This document shows positions 1 to 5,840 of a stretch of 6,981 bases of DNA, in pieces. The position numbers and the translations under genes were made by a program. Below the pieces are notes generated by a model. It worked only from the letters and a program-made list of their open reading frames with translations. It made no database searches and had not been told where the DNA came from. Numbering within the stretch: position 1 is the first letter of the stretch; every line of letters begins with the position of its first letter. The DNA comes from an uncultured Paracoccaceae bacterium (GTDB taxonomy: Bacteria; Pseudomonadota; Alphaproteobacteria; Rhodobacterales; Rhodobacteraceae), in NCBI GenBank assembly GCA_937916485.1, contig CALFSV010000321.1, positions 1-6,981 on the forward strand, read 5' to 3'.

Positions 1-616
1 TCATCAGGATCGGATCTTCAGCTGCCAATGCTGAGGTCAGTTCGGCCACCATAGCACCTTCACTTCCACCAGCGATCGCGGTGAACGGTAAATCAATGGC
101 TTCGACCACGTCACGTGACCGTGTACCCCAATCGGCAGGGTATGTGATCAAGCGCCCCTCGGGGAAAGTCTCGGCACCGGCGAACGCCTGCGCGCAGTCG
201 TAAAGCGCGCTATAGCTTGGCAACCCGGGGCATTTTTCTTCCATATAGGGTGGATAAATCCATCCCTCTTTTGGCTCCAGTCCAAGACTCCCCAACACAA
301 CGATCTCGCCGGATTCGACGGCCTTTGGGTAGATATCACCGACGTTGTTGCTCCAGACTTCGGTCTGGAAATGCAAGTTACCTTGCGACAATCCCGCGTG
401 CTGTGGGAGCGCACCGGCGCTGACATACTCGATAGTATAGCCCATCTTTTGCAACAGTTCGCCCGCCACATATGTTGAGAAGTGCTGACCTGTCCAGTCA
501 TTCAGGATCACTTTGATAGGGTCGCTGTTTTCAGGCACGTCGCCCGCGAGGGCGGCGCTGCCCGAAGCAAGCAGGGCGAACGCAATTACGCCCGCAGTTT
601 TCGAAATCGTTTTCAT
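1..616 (-). CDS. Glycine betaine/choline-type ABC transporter substrate-binding protein (OpuAC family), 3' end off the window
   Basis: Periplasmic solute receptor that would deliver a quaternary ammonium-type ligand to an ABC importer. The first 205 residues are visible. Residues 1-24 form a signal peptide (MKTISK, a hydrophobic run, then SAALA) with likely cleavage after Ala24. The mature part contains NDWTGQHF, a long aromatic-rich region (EVWSNN, GWIYPPYM) and YPADWGTRSRD followed by GGSEGAMVAE. These patterns and the Trp/Tyr richness fit the OpuAC family, whose members bind betaines in an aromatic cage. Two cysteines (in EEKCPG and LYDCAQ) lie close together and could form a disulfide. 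The ATG at 616 is supported by AGGGAG at 622-627, 5 nt upstream. The gene is divergent from the BetI-like repressor, which suggests it is a regulated target. Membrane and ATPase components would lie left of the window. The exact ligand (choline, glycine betaine, proline betaine or other) cannot be read from the sequence. Family assignment is by recognition, without a search. Confidence 0.85.
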   Translation of the reverse strand, partial: MKTISKTAGVIAFALLASGSAALAGDVPENSDPIKVILNDWTGQHFSTYVAGELLQKMGYTIEYVSAGALPQHAGLSQGNLHFQTEVWSNNVGDIYPKAVESGEIVVLGSLGLEPKEGWIYPPYMEEKCPGLPSYSALYDCAQAFAGAETFPEGRLITYPADWGTRSRDVVEAIDLPFTAIAGGSEGAMVAELTSALAAEDPILM

Positions 617-654
617 GTTCTCTCCCTTTCGGTGACGTCTGGCAATGGAGTTTG

Positions 655-664
655 CGCACGTGCG
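655..664. repeat. 10-bp perfect palindrome CGCACGTGCG
   Basis: Perfect self-complementary decamer in the 5' leader between the substrate-binding protein gene and its candidate promoter. It could be a regulator site or a small RNA hairpin, but it is GC-rich and short, so chance is possible. Confidence 0.3.
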
Positions 665-673
665 TCGTTCTAA

Positions 674-703
674 TTTCTAAAAACTTACCATTAGAAAGTT
701 TTT
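674..703. promoter_or_regulatory. AT-rich operator-like region with nested inverted repeats and the AAACTTACCA motif
   Basis: Two overlapping dyads are visible: TTTCTAA (674-680) with TTAGAAA (691-697), 10-nt spacer, and AAAAACTT (679-686) with AAGTTTTT (696-703), 9-nt spacer. The decamer AAACTTACCA at 681-690 recurs on the minus strand at 3634-3643. Read on the minus strand, AAACTTTCTAATGG follows the TTGACA at 706-711 and matches 11 of 14 bases of AAACTTACCAAAGG, which follows the TTGACA at 3646-3651. This looks like a binding site for a regulator shared by both regions. Which protein binds it is inferred, with the adjacent BetI-like repressor the first candidate. Confidence 0.5.
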
Positions 704-711
704 TATGTCAA
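682..711 (-). promoter_or_regulatory. Candidate promoter for the substrate-binding protein gene
   Basis: On the minus strand a perfect -35 box TTGACA lies at 711-706. The best spaced -10 is weak (TAAGTT at 687-682, 18-bp spacer). It would leave a leader of roughly 60 nt before the ATG at 616. The operator-like dyads lie across the spacer and -10, as expected for a repressible promoter. The -35 is convincing and the -10 is not. Confidence 0.4.
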
Positions 712-720
712 CGGTTGAAT

Positions 721-743
721 GTTGTGGCTTTTGCGTCCACAAC
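721..743. promoter_or_regulatory. Inverted repeat GTTGTGG-N9-CCACAAC, candidate autoregulatory operator of the BetI-like gene
   Basis: Perfect 7-bp arms at 721-727 and 737-743 around a 9-nt spacer, a size typical of TetR-family operators. It ends 42 nt before the repressor start codon. A possible sigma70 promoter overlaps it: TTGTGG (722-727), 17-bp spacer, TATGCA (745-750). Autoregulation is inferred from position only. This dyad differs in sequence from the AAACTTACCA motif. Confidence 0.45.
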
Positions 744-785
744 TTATGCAGAAAAACAACACCGTTTCAGTGAGGGTTTCACCAG

Positions 786-1469
786 ATGCGATCCAGCTCC
801 ATTCGCACCATCAGGCGCGCCGAACTCTCCCGTGCAGCCTTTGAGGCGGTGATTCGGTACGGGCTGCGCAAGACGACACTGGACAAGGTGGGCGACATTG
901 CCGGAGTTTCAAAAGGCGTTGTTCTGCACCACTTCAAGGACAAAAGCGCCCTGCTCGAGGCGGTGTTTCGCAGATCGAACTCACTGCTCAGCGAATCCGT
1001 GGTTGAGCTGTATCGCTATGCGGAAACGCCGTACGAGCGGCTCTGGGCCATCATCGTCTCTAATTTCTTTGAAACGATATTCAATCGACCAGTTTGTCAG
1101 GCCTGGGTGTCGCTGATTTCAGAAGTTCCGCATAACAAGGAATGCCAGCGCGTGCAGATTGCGAACAACGAACGCATCAGAAGCAACCTGATGCACGAAC
1201 TGAAACACTTCTTGCCAGAAGAAGAAGCCGAGCAAGTTGCGCGCCACCTGGGTGTCCATATTGACGGCATTTGGGTACGCGCAGGTCTGCTACCCGATCC
1301 TGTTGAAACCAGCGCCGCGGTTTCCGAGATGGAATATGCAATCTCAAAACTGCTTCCCTTTGACGAGATCAGCGCCGCAAAGCACCAAGAAGCCCGCAAG
1401 AAAATCGAAACGATTGCAGGCATCGCGTTGGGCTCCAAGGCGTTCAAGGAAAAATCCCTGCAAGTGTAG
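786..1469 (+). CDS. betI: TetR-family repressor, BetI-like
   Basis: Cytoplasmic DNA-binding repressor of 227 residues. The N-terminus carries a TetR helix-turn-helix at about residues 30-53 (TTLDKVGDIAGVSKGVVLHH, then FKDK). The ligand domain resembles E. coli BetI along its length: IRRAEL near the start, AWVSL in the middle, RSNLMHELKHFLPEEEAEQ, and IDGIWVRAGL, which parallels IDGLWLRAAL in BetI. BetI represses choline-to-glycine-betaine genes and is relieved by choline. The exact effector here is unknown. The ATG at 786 is supported by GAGGG at 772-776, 9 nt upstream. The protein runs about 35 residues past the usual BetI end (about 195 aa) as a charged tail. It is divergent from the betaine-type binding protein and convergent with the transporter gene, 17 bp apart. 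A sensor of a choline-like compound fits the neighbours, but a different quaternary amine is possible. Confidence 0.8.
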   Translation: MRSSSIRTIRRAELSRAAFEAVIRYGLRKTTLDKVGDIAGVSKGVVLHHFKDKSALLEAVFRRSNSLLSESVVELYRYAETPYERLWAIIVSNFFETIFNRPVCQAWVSLISEVPHNKECQRVQIANNERIRSNLMHELKHFLPEEEAEQVARHLGVHIDGIWVRAGLLPDPVETSAAVSEMEYAISKLLPFDEISAAKHQEARKKIETIAGIALGSKAFKEKSLQV

Positions 1470-1486
1470 AGCACTGCCCCATCACA

Positions 1487-2383
1487 TCAGTTGAGATCTG
1501 CGCGCGCTTGGCGCAGTGACAATAGGGGTTCCAGCATGCTCGCCCCAGCGATCAGGATCACGCCGGTCACCTCACGGATGCCAAAGGGTTCTCCGGCCAG
1601 CAAGGCCACAGATATTGCTCCGACGACGATTTCGGTCATGAACAACAGGCCGACCACGCCCGGGCTGAGAAATTTCGGCCCCCAAAGCGAAGCGTAGGTT
1701 CCGGGCAAAACCAGAAGAGCCATGAAAACCAGCAGCAGTGGCAGTGCTGGAAGGATCTGTCCAACACTCGGCAGGTGACCGGGCGCCAGTAAAAACGCCG
1801 CACCCGCAGAGAAAATCAGCGACCACTGAAAAAACCCCACTGTCAATTCTATGGCTGAATGGCTTTCAACCATACGGATGCGCACCATAGCGATGGCCCA
1901 AAGGAAACCAGAACCAAGCCCAAGCCAGTCACCTGCATTCTGCGGGATCGGAAACCGCGCACCCAGTCCAAAAATAGTCAACATGCCCACGATGGCCAGC
2001 ATCATTGCGGCGATGCGGGTCGGGGTGATCGCATCGCCCAGAACAAGACGCGCCAATATCGTCGCCCAAACCGGTGTGAGGTAGAAAAGCAGCATGGCAC
2101 GCACAACATCCGTGTAGATGATCGAGGTCGAATACAGCAGCAATGCGCCACCCGAGATCATCGCCGTGAGTTGCAATTGCAAGCCGCCTTTTCTGACATG
2201 CCGCCATCGCCACTGCGCAACTGGCACAAGGCATATTGTCGGAACAAGAAAGTAAACGACTGTGATCCACAAACCGTGCAGTCCGGCCTCTTCAAGGGCC
2301 CTGAGGGGGATCCAGAAAAGCCCCCATACAGCCCCGGCATAGAGGCAGGCAAGTTTGGCCTTGAACTCGATGGATGCGGTCAA
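1487..2383 (-). CDS. EamA/DMT-superfamily membrane transporter
   Basis: Inner-membrane protein of 298 residues with about ten hydrophobic segments in two similar halves, the usual layout of EamA (drug/metabolite transporter) proteins. Recognisable stretches are GAVWGLFWIPLRAL in helix 1, AMLLFYLTPVWATILARLVLG around helix 4, and LLFMTEIVVGAISVALLAGEP near helix 9. The last two are the conserved EamA stretches where a helix runs into a G-E/G-D loop. The preferred start is a TTG at 2383. It has AGAGG at 2391-2395, 7 nt upstream, and overlaps the stop of the enolase-superfamily gene as TTGA, which indicates translational coupling. An in-frame TTG at 2410 would add nine residues but lies deeper inside the upstream gene. 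DMT proteins usually export or exchange small metabolites, so it may move the substrate or product of its operon partner. The cargo cannot be read from the sequence. Confidence 0.85.
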   Translation of the reverse strand: MTASIEFKAKLACLYAGAVWGLFWIPLRALEEAGLHGLWITVVYFLVPTICLVPVAQWRWRHVRKGGLQLQLTAMISGGALLLYSTSIIYTDVVRAMLLFYLTPVWATILARLVLGDAITPTRIAAMMLAIVGMLTIFGLGARFPIPQNAGDWLGLGSGFLWAIAMVRIRMVESHSAIELTVGFFQWSLIFSAGAAFLLAPGHLPSVGQILPALPLLLVFMALLVLPGTYASLWGPKFLSPGVVGLLFMTEIVVGAISVALLAGEPFGIREVTGVILIAGASMLEPLLSLRQARADLN

Positions 2384-3591
2384 GCGGCTACCTCTGCCAT
2401 TGTCAGGCAAGTTGAGTGATAATGATCAGTGAGACGCCGCAGAGCCGACACATCGATGTCAACACCAAGCCCCGGTTTGCCCGAGAGGAACGCGCGCCCC
2501 TCATCAAGGCAAAAACCGGTGGTCGCGAATGTCGCTCCGTGATCGATGTATTCGGGATAGATCTCGGCCATTTCGGCGTTGGGGATTGAGGCGCAGACAT
2601 GCAGCATCGCAGCCGCCGCAACCGTCATGGAATTCCAGCAATGTGGCGAGACCTTAACACCTTGCAGATCGGCCAGCCCCGCGACTTCAAGAATATCCAG
2701 AAGGCCACCTATTCCAGCAATGTCGGGGTTAAGTATATCTGCGGCACCTGTGGCCAAAACCGCTCGGAAATGCGACAGGCCGCTCTGTTTCTCGCCCGTC
2801 ACAACCTTCAAGCCAGTGGCCTCGCGAATTTTGGCGAGGGCTTTAATGTCGTCCCCATCGACGGGTTCCTCAAACCAGTAAGGACGCTCTGGGGTGATCA
2901 ACTTCGCAATATGCAGGGCTGCGTCTGGATCATCCTGAGAATCCAGATCAACCATAAGATCGATGTCATCCCCAATCGCATTTCGCACTCGGGTCACGCA
3001 GCCCGCAGCCTCGTCCACCGAATGGTTTAGCATGGGATGAATTTTGACAGCCCCGTACCCTTGCGTGACAAGATCGGTTGCGCGCTTTTCAAGTGAACCG
3101 GCATCCCATTGCGTGTCGCTCCAGATATTTCCATACACCGGAATGGCCCGGCTGTGATCGCCGCCCAAAAGGTCGCAAAGCGGCTTTTCAGCAACTTTGC
3201 CACAGATGTCCCACAAGGCCATTTCCAACGCACTGCTAGCGGCGGCAAAATCCAGGCTTCGGTGTTTCGCGGCGATCTGGGTGGCCAGATCACGAAACGC
3301 CCAAGGCGAGACGGTTTTCAACGTCCCGGCTGACCGTGCAAGCGCGTGGATGATTTCAGCTACCGCCTTCTCGCGGCACGGCAGTATGAATGCCTCACCC
3401 CAACCGACCACTCCATCTTTGGCGGTCACGCGAACGAACAAGCATGGCTTAACGTCTCCCCAGCCATTGCCACCTTTGGCCGGGGATGTAATCCAGGTTT
3501 CCAACTGCGCTAACGTGACGTTGCCCAACCCCGGGATTGTCTGAATGAATGAAGACGGCGAAGCAGGATGGAAATCAAAAATTGGCTGCAC
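2380..3591 (-). CDS. Enolase-superfamily enzyme, mandelate racemase subgroup (dehydratase or racemase)
   Basis: Predicted Mg2+-dependent cytoplasmic enzyme of 403 residues that abstracts a proton next to a carboxylate. An N-terminal capping domain is followed by a TIM barrel. Metal ligands are Asp215 (MVDLDS), Glu241 (YWFEEP) and Glu267 (VTGEKQ). The general-base dyad is Asp290 (NPDIAGIGG) and His317 (SPHCWN). The spacings 26, 26, 23 and 50 equal those in mandelate racemase (D195, E221, E247, D270, H297). The usual K-x-K at the end of the second strand is K183-I-H185, so the second lysine is histidine. The start is a GTG at 3591 with GGAGG at 3598-3602, 6 nt upstream. Extending to 3651 would make the TTGACA of the promoter into coding sequence. 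The gene is the first of a two-gene operon with the EamA transporter and divergent from the GMC dehydrogenase. Substrate unknown. Acid-sugar dehydratase or betaine/amino-acid epimerase are both possible. Confidence 0.88.
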   Translation of the reverse strand: MQPIFDFHPASPSSFIQTIPGLGNVTLAQLETWITSPAKGGNGWGDVKPCLFVRVTAKDGVVGWGEAFILPCREKAVAEIIHALARSAGTLKTVSPWAFRDLATQIAAKHRSLDFAAASSALEMALWDICGKVAEKPLCDLLGGDHSRAIPVYGNIWSDTQWDAGSLEKRATDLVTQGYGAVKIHPMLNHSVDEAAGCVTRVRNAIGDDIDLMVDLDSQDDPDAALHIAKLITPERPYWFEEPVDGDDIKALAKIREATGLKVVTGEKQSGLSHFRAVLATGAADILNPDIAGIGGLLDILEVAGLADLQGVKVSPHCWNSMTVAAAAMLHVCASIPNAEMAEIYPEYIDHGATFATTGFCLDEGRAFLSGKPGLGVDIDVSALRRLTDHYHSTCLTMAEVAA

Positions 3592-3622
3592 GCGAAACCT
3601 CCAACGGGCAATGATTTTTCGA

Positions 3623-3651
3623 TCACTAACCTTTGGTAAGTTTATTGTCAA
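3623..3651 (-). promoter_or_regulatory. Candidate promoter of the enolase-superfamily/EamA operon
   Basis: Minus-strand TTGACA at 3651-3646, a 17-bp spacer, and TAGTGA at 3628-3623. It gives a leader of about 25 nt to the GTG at 3591. The AAACTTACCA motif (3643-3634) lies wholly in the spacer, a classic position for a repressor. Confidence 0.55.
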
Positions 3652-3663
3652 AGAGTAAGTTTA
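3636..3663. repeat. Direct repeat of GTAAGTTTA with 19-bp period, operator-like
   Basis: GTAAGTTTA occurs at 3636-3644 and again at 3655-3663, about two helical turns apart. The second copy extends to GTAAGTTTAC, which is nearly palindromic (GTAA-GT-TTAC). The first copy, with its flank TGGTAAGTTT (3634-3643), equals the reverse complement of 681-690. One copy sits in the spacer of each divergent promoter. It is likely a tandem regulator site. Confidence 0.5.
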
Positions 3664-3673
3664 CCTGTATGTA
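3645..3673 (+). promoter_or_regulatory. Candidate promoter of the GMC dehydrogenase operon
   Basis: Plus-strand TTGTCA at 3645-3650 (five of six matches to TTGACA), a 17-bp spacer containing the second GTAAGTTTA copy, then TATGTA at 3668-3673. The -10 is only a partial match. The -35 boxes of the two divergent promoters occupy almost the same bases, so the two directions may compete. The leader to the ATG at 3758 would be about 80 nt and shows no riboswitch-like structure that I can support. Confidence 0.4.
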
Positions 3674-3757
3674 TAGCAGCCAACGAAGCGCCTGCTGCAA
3701 TGATTCCCTGATTGGAAAACACTTTGTTTGGGCAATACTTTGCAGGGAAATACCAAA

Positions 3758-5413
3758 ATGGTTTTTGATTACATCATTGTAGGCGCGGGATCGGCCGGTT
3801 GTGTTTTGGCCAACCACCTGACCAGTGATGCAAGCAATCGGGTTTTGCTGCTGGAGGCAGGCCCCGATAACACGGCGCTTTCCCTGAAAATGCCTGCGGC
3901 TGTGTTGTCAAACCTGAAAAGTACCAAACACAACTGGGCCTTTCAGGGTGAGCCTGAGCCCGAACTGAACGGGCGCCGTATTCAGCATGACCGCGGCAAG
4001 ACTATAGGTGGGTCTTCTTCCATCAACGGGATGGTATTCATCCGTGGACACGCATTGGACTACGAAGGCTGGCTGCAGGCGGGGTGTCCGGGCTGGGGCT
4101 ATGCCGATGTACTACCATACTTCAAACGCATGGAAACCTACGGTGGTGGCGGAAATGAATTTCGGGGCGATAATGGCCCGCTTCACGTTCACCGCGCGGC
4201 ACCCCAGGATACGCTGACACTGGCCTTTCTCAAGGCAGGCGAAGAGGCTGGATACCCGGTCACCGATGATATTAGCGGGTTTTGTCAGGAAGGTTTTGGC
4301 GTCTCGGACCGCACCGTTTTCAAAGGTGAGCGCTGGAGCACCGCGCGTGCCTATCTTGACCCTGTGCGGAAACGGCCGAACCTGACAGTAAAGACGCAAG
4401 CGCAGGTTCAGAACCTGATCTTTGACGGGACCAAAGCGGTAGGGGTTGTCTATACGGACAGTACCGGGAACATGCGGACTGCACATGTTCGGAAAGAGGT
4501 CATCCTGAGCGCGGGTGCGGTTGGGTCGCCGCATATTCTGATGTTGTCTGGTATTGGTCCGGCCGCGCATCTTCAGGACATGGGCATTGACGTGCTTTGT
4601 GATCTGCCGGGTGTCGGTCAAAACCTGAATGACCATCCTGATTTCGTGCTGAAGTACAAATGCAAGCAGCCTGTTTCTTTCTGGCCCAAGACAAAGCCGC
4701 TGGCCAAGCTTGCGGCTGGGATTCAATGGATCACGACACGCAGTGGCATCGTGGCATCCAATCTGTTTGAAGGGTTGGGCTGTATCCGGTCCGGCCCGGG
4801 CGTGGAATATCCCGATTTGCAGATCATCATTTCACCAATCGCGGTGGATGACGCAACTTGGGAGCCGCTTCAGGAACACGCGTTTCAAATCCATGTTGGC
4901 CTGATGCGCGCACACAGCTGGGGCAAAATCGAACTGCGCTCGTCTGATCCCAGTGATCCTCCGCGCATCTTGGTGAATTATCTGAAGGACGCTCGGGACC
5001 GCGAGTTGATGCGCAAAGGCATCCGGTTGGTCCGGGACCTTGTTGATCAACCTGCGTTTTCTGACCTCAGAGGGGATGAGATTTTTCCGGGCCACGATGC
5101 CCAATCGGACGAAGATCTTGATCAGGCCCTGAATGCGCACGCAACGACACAATGGCACCTGTCCTGCACCGCCCGGATGGGTGCCGCGACCGACAAGGGC
5201 GCTGTAGTTGATGCCAGTGGACGGGTGCACGGTTTGTCCGGACTGCGGGTGGTCGATGCGTCGATCATGCCGTTTGTCACCAACGGCAACACCAACGCCC
5301 CCACCATCATGTTGGCCGAAAAACTGAGCGATGACATACTGGGCCGCGCGCCGTTGCCCCGGATAGAAACTGGCGTCTGGCGCAACACGGAATATGCAAC
5401 CAGCCAGCGATGA
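3758..5413 (+). CDS. GMC-family FAD-dependent alcohol dehydrogenase, choline dehydrogenase (BetA)-like
   Basis: Flavoprotein of 551 residues, close to BetA length, that would oxidise an alcohol to an aldehyde and possibly to an acid. The FAD-binding Rossmann motif GAGSAG is at residues 9-14, with the ribose-binding acidic residue in LLLEAG (Glu33). The first GMC signature lies around residues 79-98 (RGKTIGGSSSINGMVFIRGH). A second signature covers SAGAVGSPHILMLSGIGP. The C-terminus has WHLSCTARMG with His467 and TNGNTNAPTIMLAEK with Asn511. Their positions fit the catalytic His and Asn of choline oxidase (H466/N510). The ATG at 3758 has AGGGA at 3744-3748, 9 nt upstream, and puts the Rossmann motif at the expected distance from the start. 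A TTG at 3728 in frame is less likely. No aldehyde dehydrogenase gene follows, unlike betBA. The alcohol oxidised may be choline or another hydroxylated compound. GMC substrate specificity is hard to predict. Confidence 0.88.
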   Translation: MVFDYIIVGAGSAGCVLANHLTSDASNRVLLLEAGPDNTALSLKMPAAVLSNLKSTKHNWAFQGEPEPELNGRRIQHDRGKTIGGSSSINGMVFIRGHALDYEGWLQAGCPGWGYADVLPYFKRMETYGGGGNEFRGDNGPLHVHRAAPQDTLTLAFLKAGEEAGYPVTDDISGFCQEGFGVSDRTVFKGERWSTARAYLDPVRKRPNLTVKTQAQVQNLIFDGTKAVGVVYTDSTGNMRTAHVRKEVILSAGAVGSPHILMLSGIGPAAHLQDMGIDVLCDLPGVGQNLNDHPDFVLKYKCKQPVSFWPKTKPLAKLAAGIQWITTRSGIVASNLFEGLGCIRSGPGVEYPDLQIIISPIAVDDATWEPLQEHAFQIHVGLMRAHSWGKIELRSSDPSDPPRILVNYLKDARDRELMRKGIRLVRDLVDQPAFSDLRGDEIFPGHDAQSDEDLDQALNAHATTQWHLSCTARMGAATDKGAVVDASGRVHGLSGLRVVDASIMPFVTNGNTNAPTIMLAEKLSDDILGRAPLPRIETGVWRNTEYATSQR

Positions 5414-5419
5414 CTGGCT
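5402..5419 (+). repeat. Small hairpin AGCCAG-N6-CTGGCT over the GMC stop codon
   Basis: Perfect 6-bp stem with a 6-nt loop that contains the TGA at 5411-5413. It lies in the 30-bp gap before the VOC gene. There is no T-run, so it is not a convincing terminator. It might modulate downstream translation or mRNA decay, or be chance. Confidence 0.3.
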
Positions 5420-5443
5420 TTCATCCTAAAATGGAGTGACCCT

Positions 5444-5818
5444 ATGATCGGTTATGTAATGGTCGGAACCAATGATCTGGACCGAGCTGCTGCGTTTTAC
5501 GACACTATCCTTGCCCCGCTGGGTTTGATGCAAGTCGAACGCGTGGAAACCTACGCGGCCTACGCCCCCGAGACCGCGGAAGACGCAATTGAATTCTACG
5601 TCACCACGCCATTCGATCAGCGCCCAGCGACGCCCGGTAACGGTACGATGATCGCCCTTGCCGCCCCGTCCATGCAGGCCCTTGAACTGTTTCACACAAT
5701 CGGCGTGCAAAGCGGCGGTACGGATGAAGGCGCCCCCGGCCCGCGCGAAGAGGACAGCGACATATGCTACGCCTATATCCGCGATCCGGACGGCAACAAG
5801 ATCTGCGCCTTTAGCTAG
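5444..5818 (+). CDS. VOC-superfamily (glyoxalase/dioxygenase fold) protein
   Basis: Small cytoplasmic protein of 124 residues with the paired beta-alpha-beta-beta-beta layout of the vicinal oxygen chelate fold. The first half opens with MIGYVMVGTNDLDRAAAFYD. The second half ends in YAYIRDPDGNKICAF, the usual C-terminal VOC signature. The canonical metal ligands are not obvious: the position near the N-terminus often held by His is occupied by GYVMV, and the Glu often found after DPDGN is replaced in KICAFS. It may use other ligands or bind no metal. The ATG at 5444 has GGAG at 5433-5436, 7 nt upstream. It follows the GMC gene by 30 bp and precedes the GcvT-like gene by 22 bp, so all three are probably one transcript. 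A role in handling an aldehyde or a folate/thiol adduct produced by its neighbours is possible but unproven. Confidence 0.8.
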   Translation: MIGYVMVGTNDLDRAAAFYDTILAPLGLMQVERVETYAAYAPETAEDAIEFYVTTPFDQRPATPGNGTMIALAAPSMQALELFHTIGVQSGGTDEGAPGPREEDSDICYAYIRDPDGNKICAFS

Positions 5819-5840
5819 AGCCCGAAGGACCAAGCACCCG

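Noticed and set aside
148..501. 117-residue minus-strand frame
   Set aside because: Shifted frame on the same strand as the substrate-binding protein, which has a signal peptide and family motifs across the region.
1470..1486. Terminator between the convergent repressor and transporter genes
   Set aside because: The gap is only 17 bp and no GC-rich stem or T-run was found in it.
2384..2410. TTG start at 2410 for the EamA transporter
   Set aside because: It adds nine polar residues inside the upstream gene. The TTG at 2383 has AGAGG at proper spacing and a coupled TTGA overlap.
1859..2419. 186-residue plus-strand reading frame
   Set aside because: Antisense to the transporter gene. The translation is low-complexity, polar and His/Arg/Gln-rich, and no family is recognisable.
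3592..3651. Upstream TTG start at 3651 for the enolase-superfamily gene, adding 20 residues
   Set aside because: The TTG is the start of the TTGACA promoter box, the added residues do not look like the family N-terminus, and the GTG at 3591 has a strong GGAGG site at 6 nt.
3728..3757. TTG start at 3728 for the GMC dehydrogenase
   Set aside because: It adds ten residues before the Rossmann motif. The ATG at 3758 has its own ribosome site and gives the usual N-terminus.
4112..4726. 204-residue minus-strand reading frame
   Set aside because: Antisense to the GMC dehydrogenase, whose motifs continue through this stretch.
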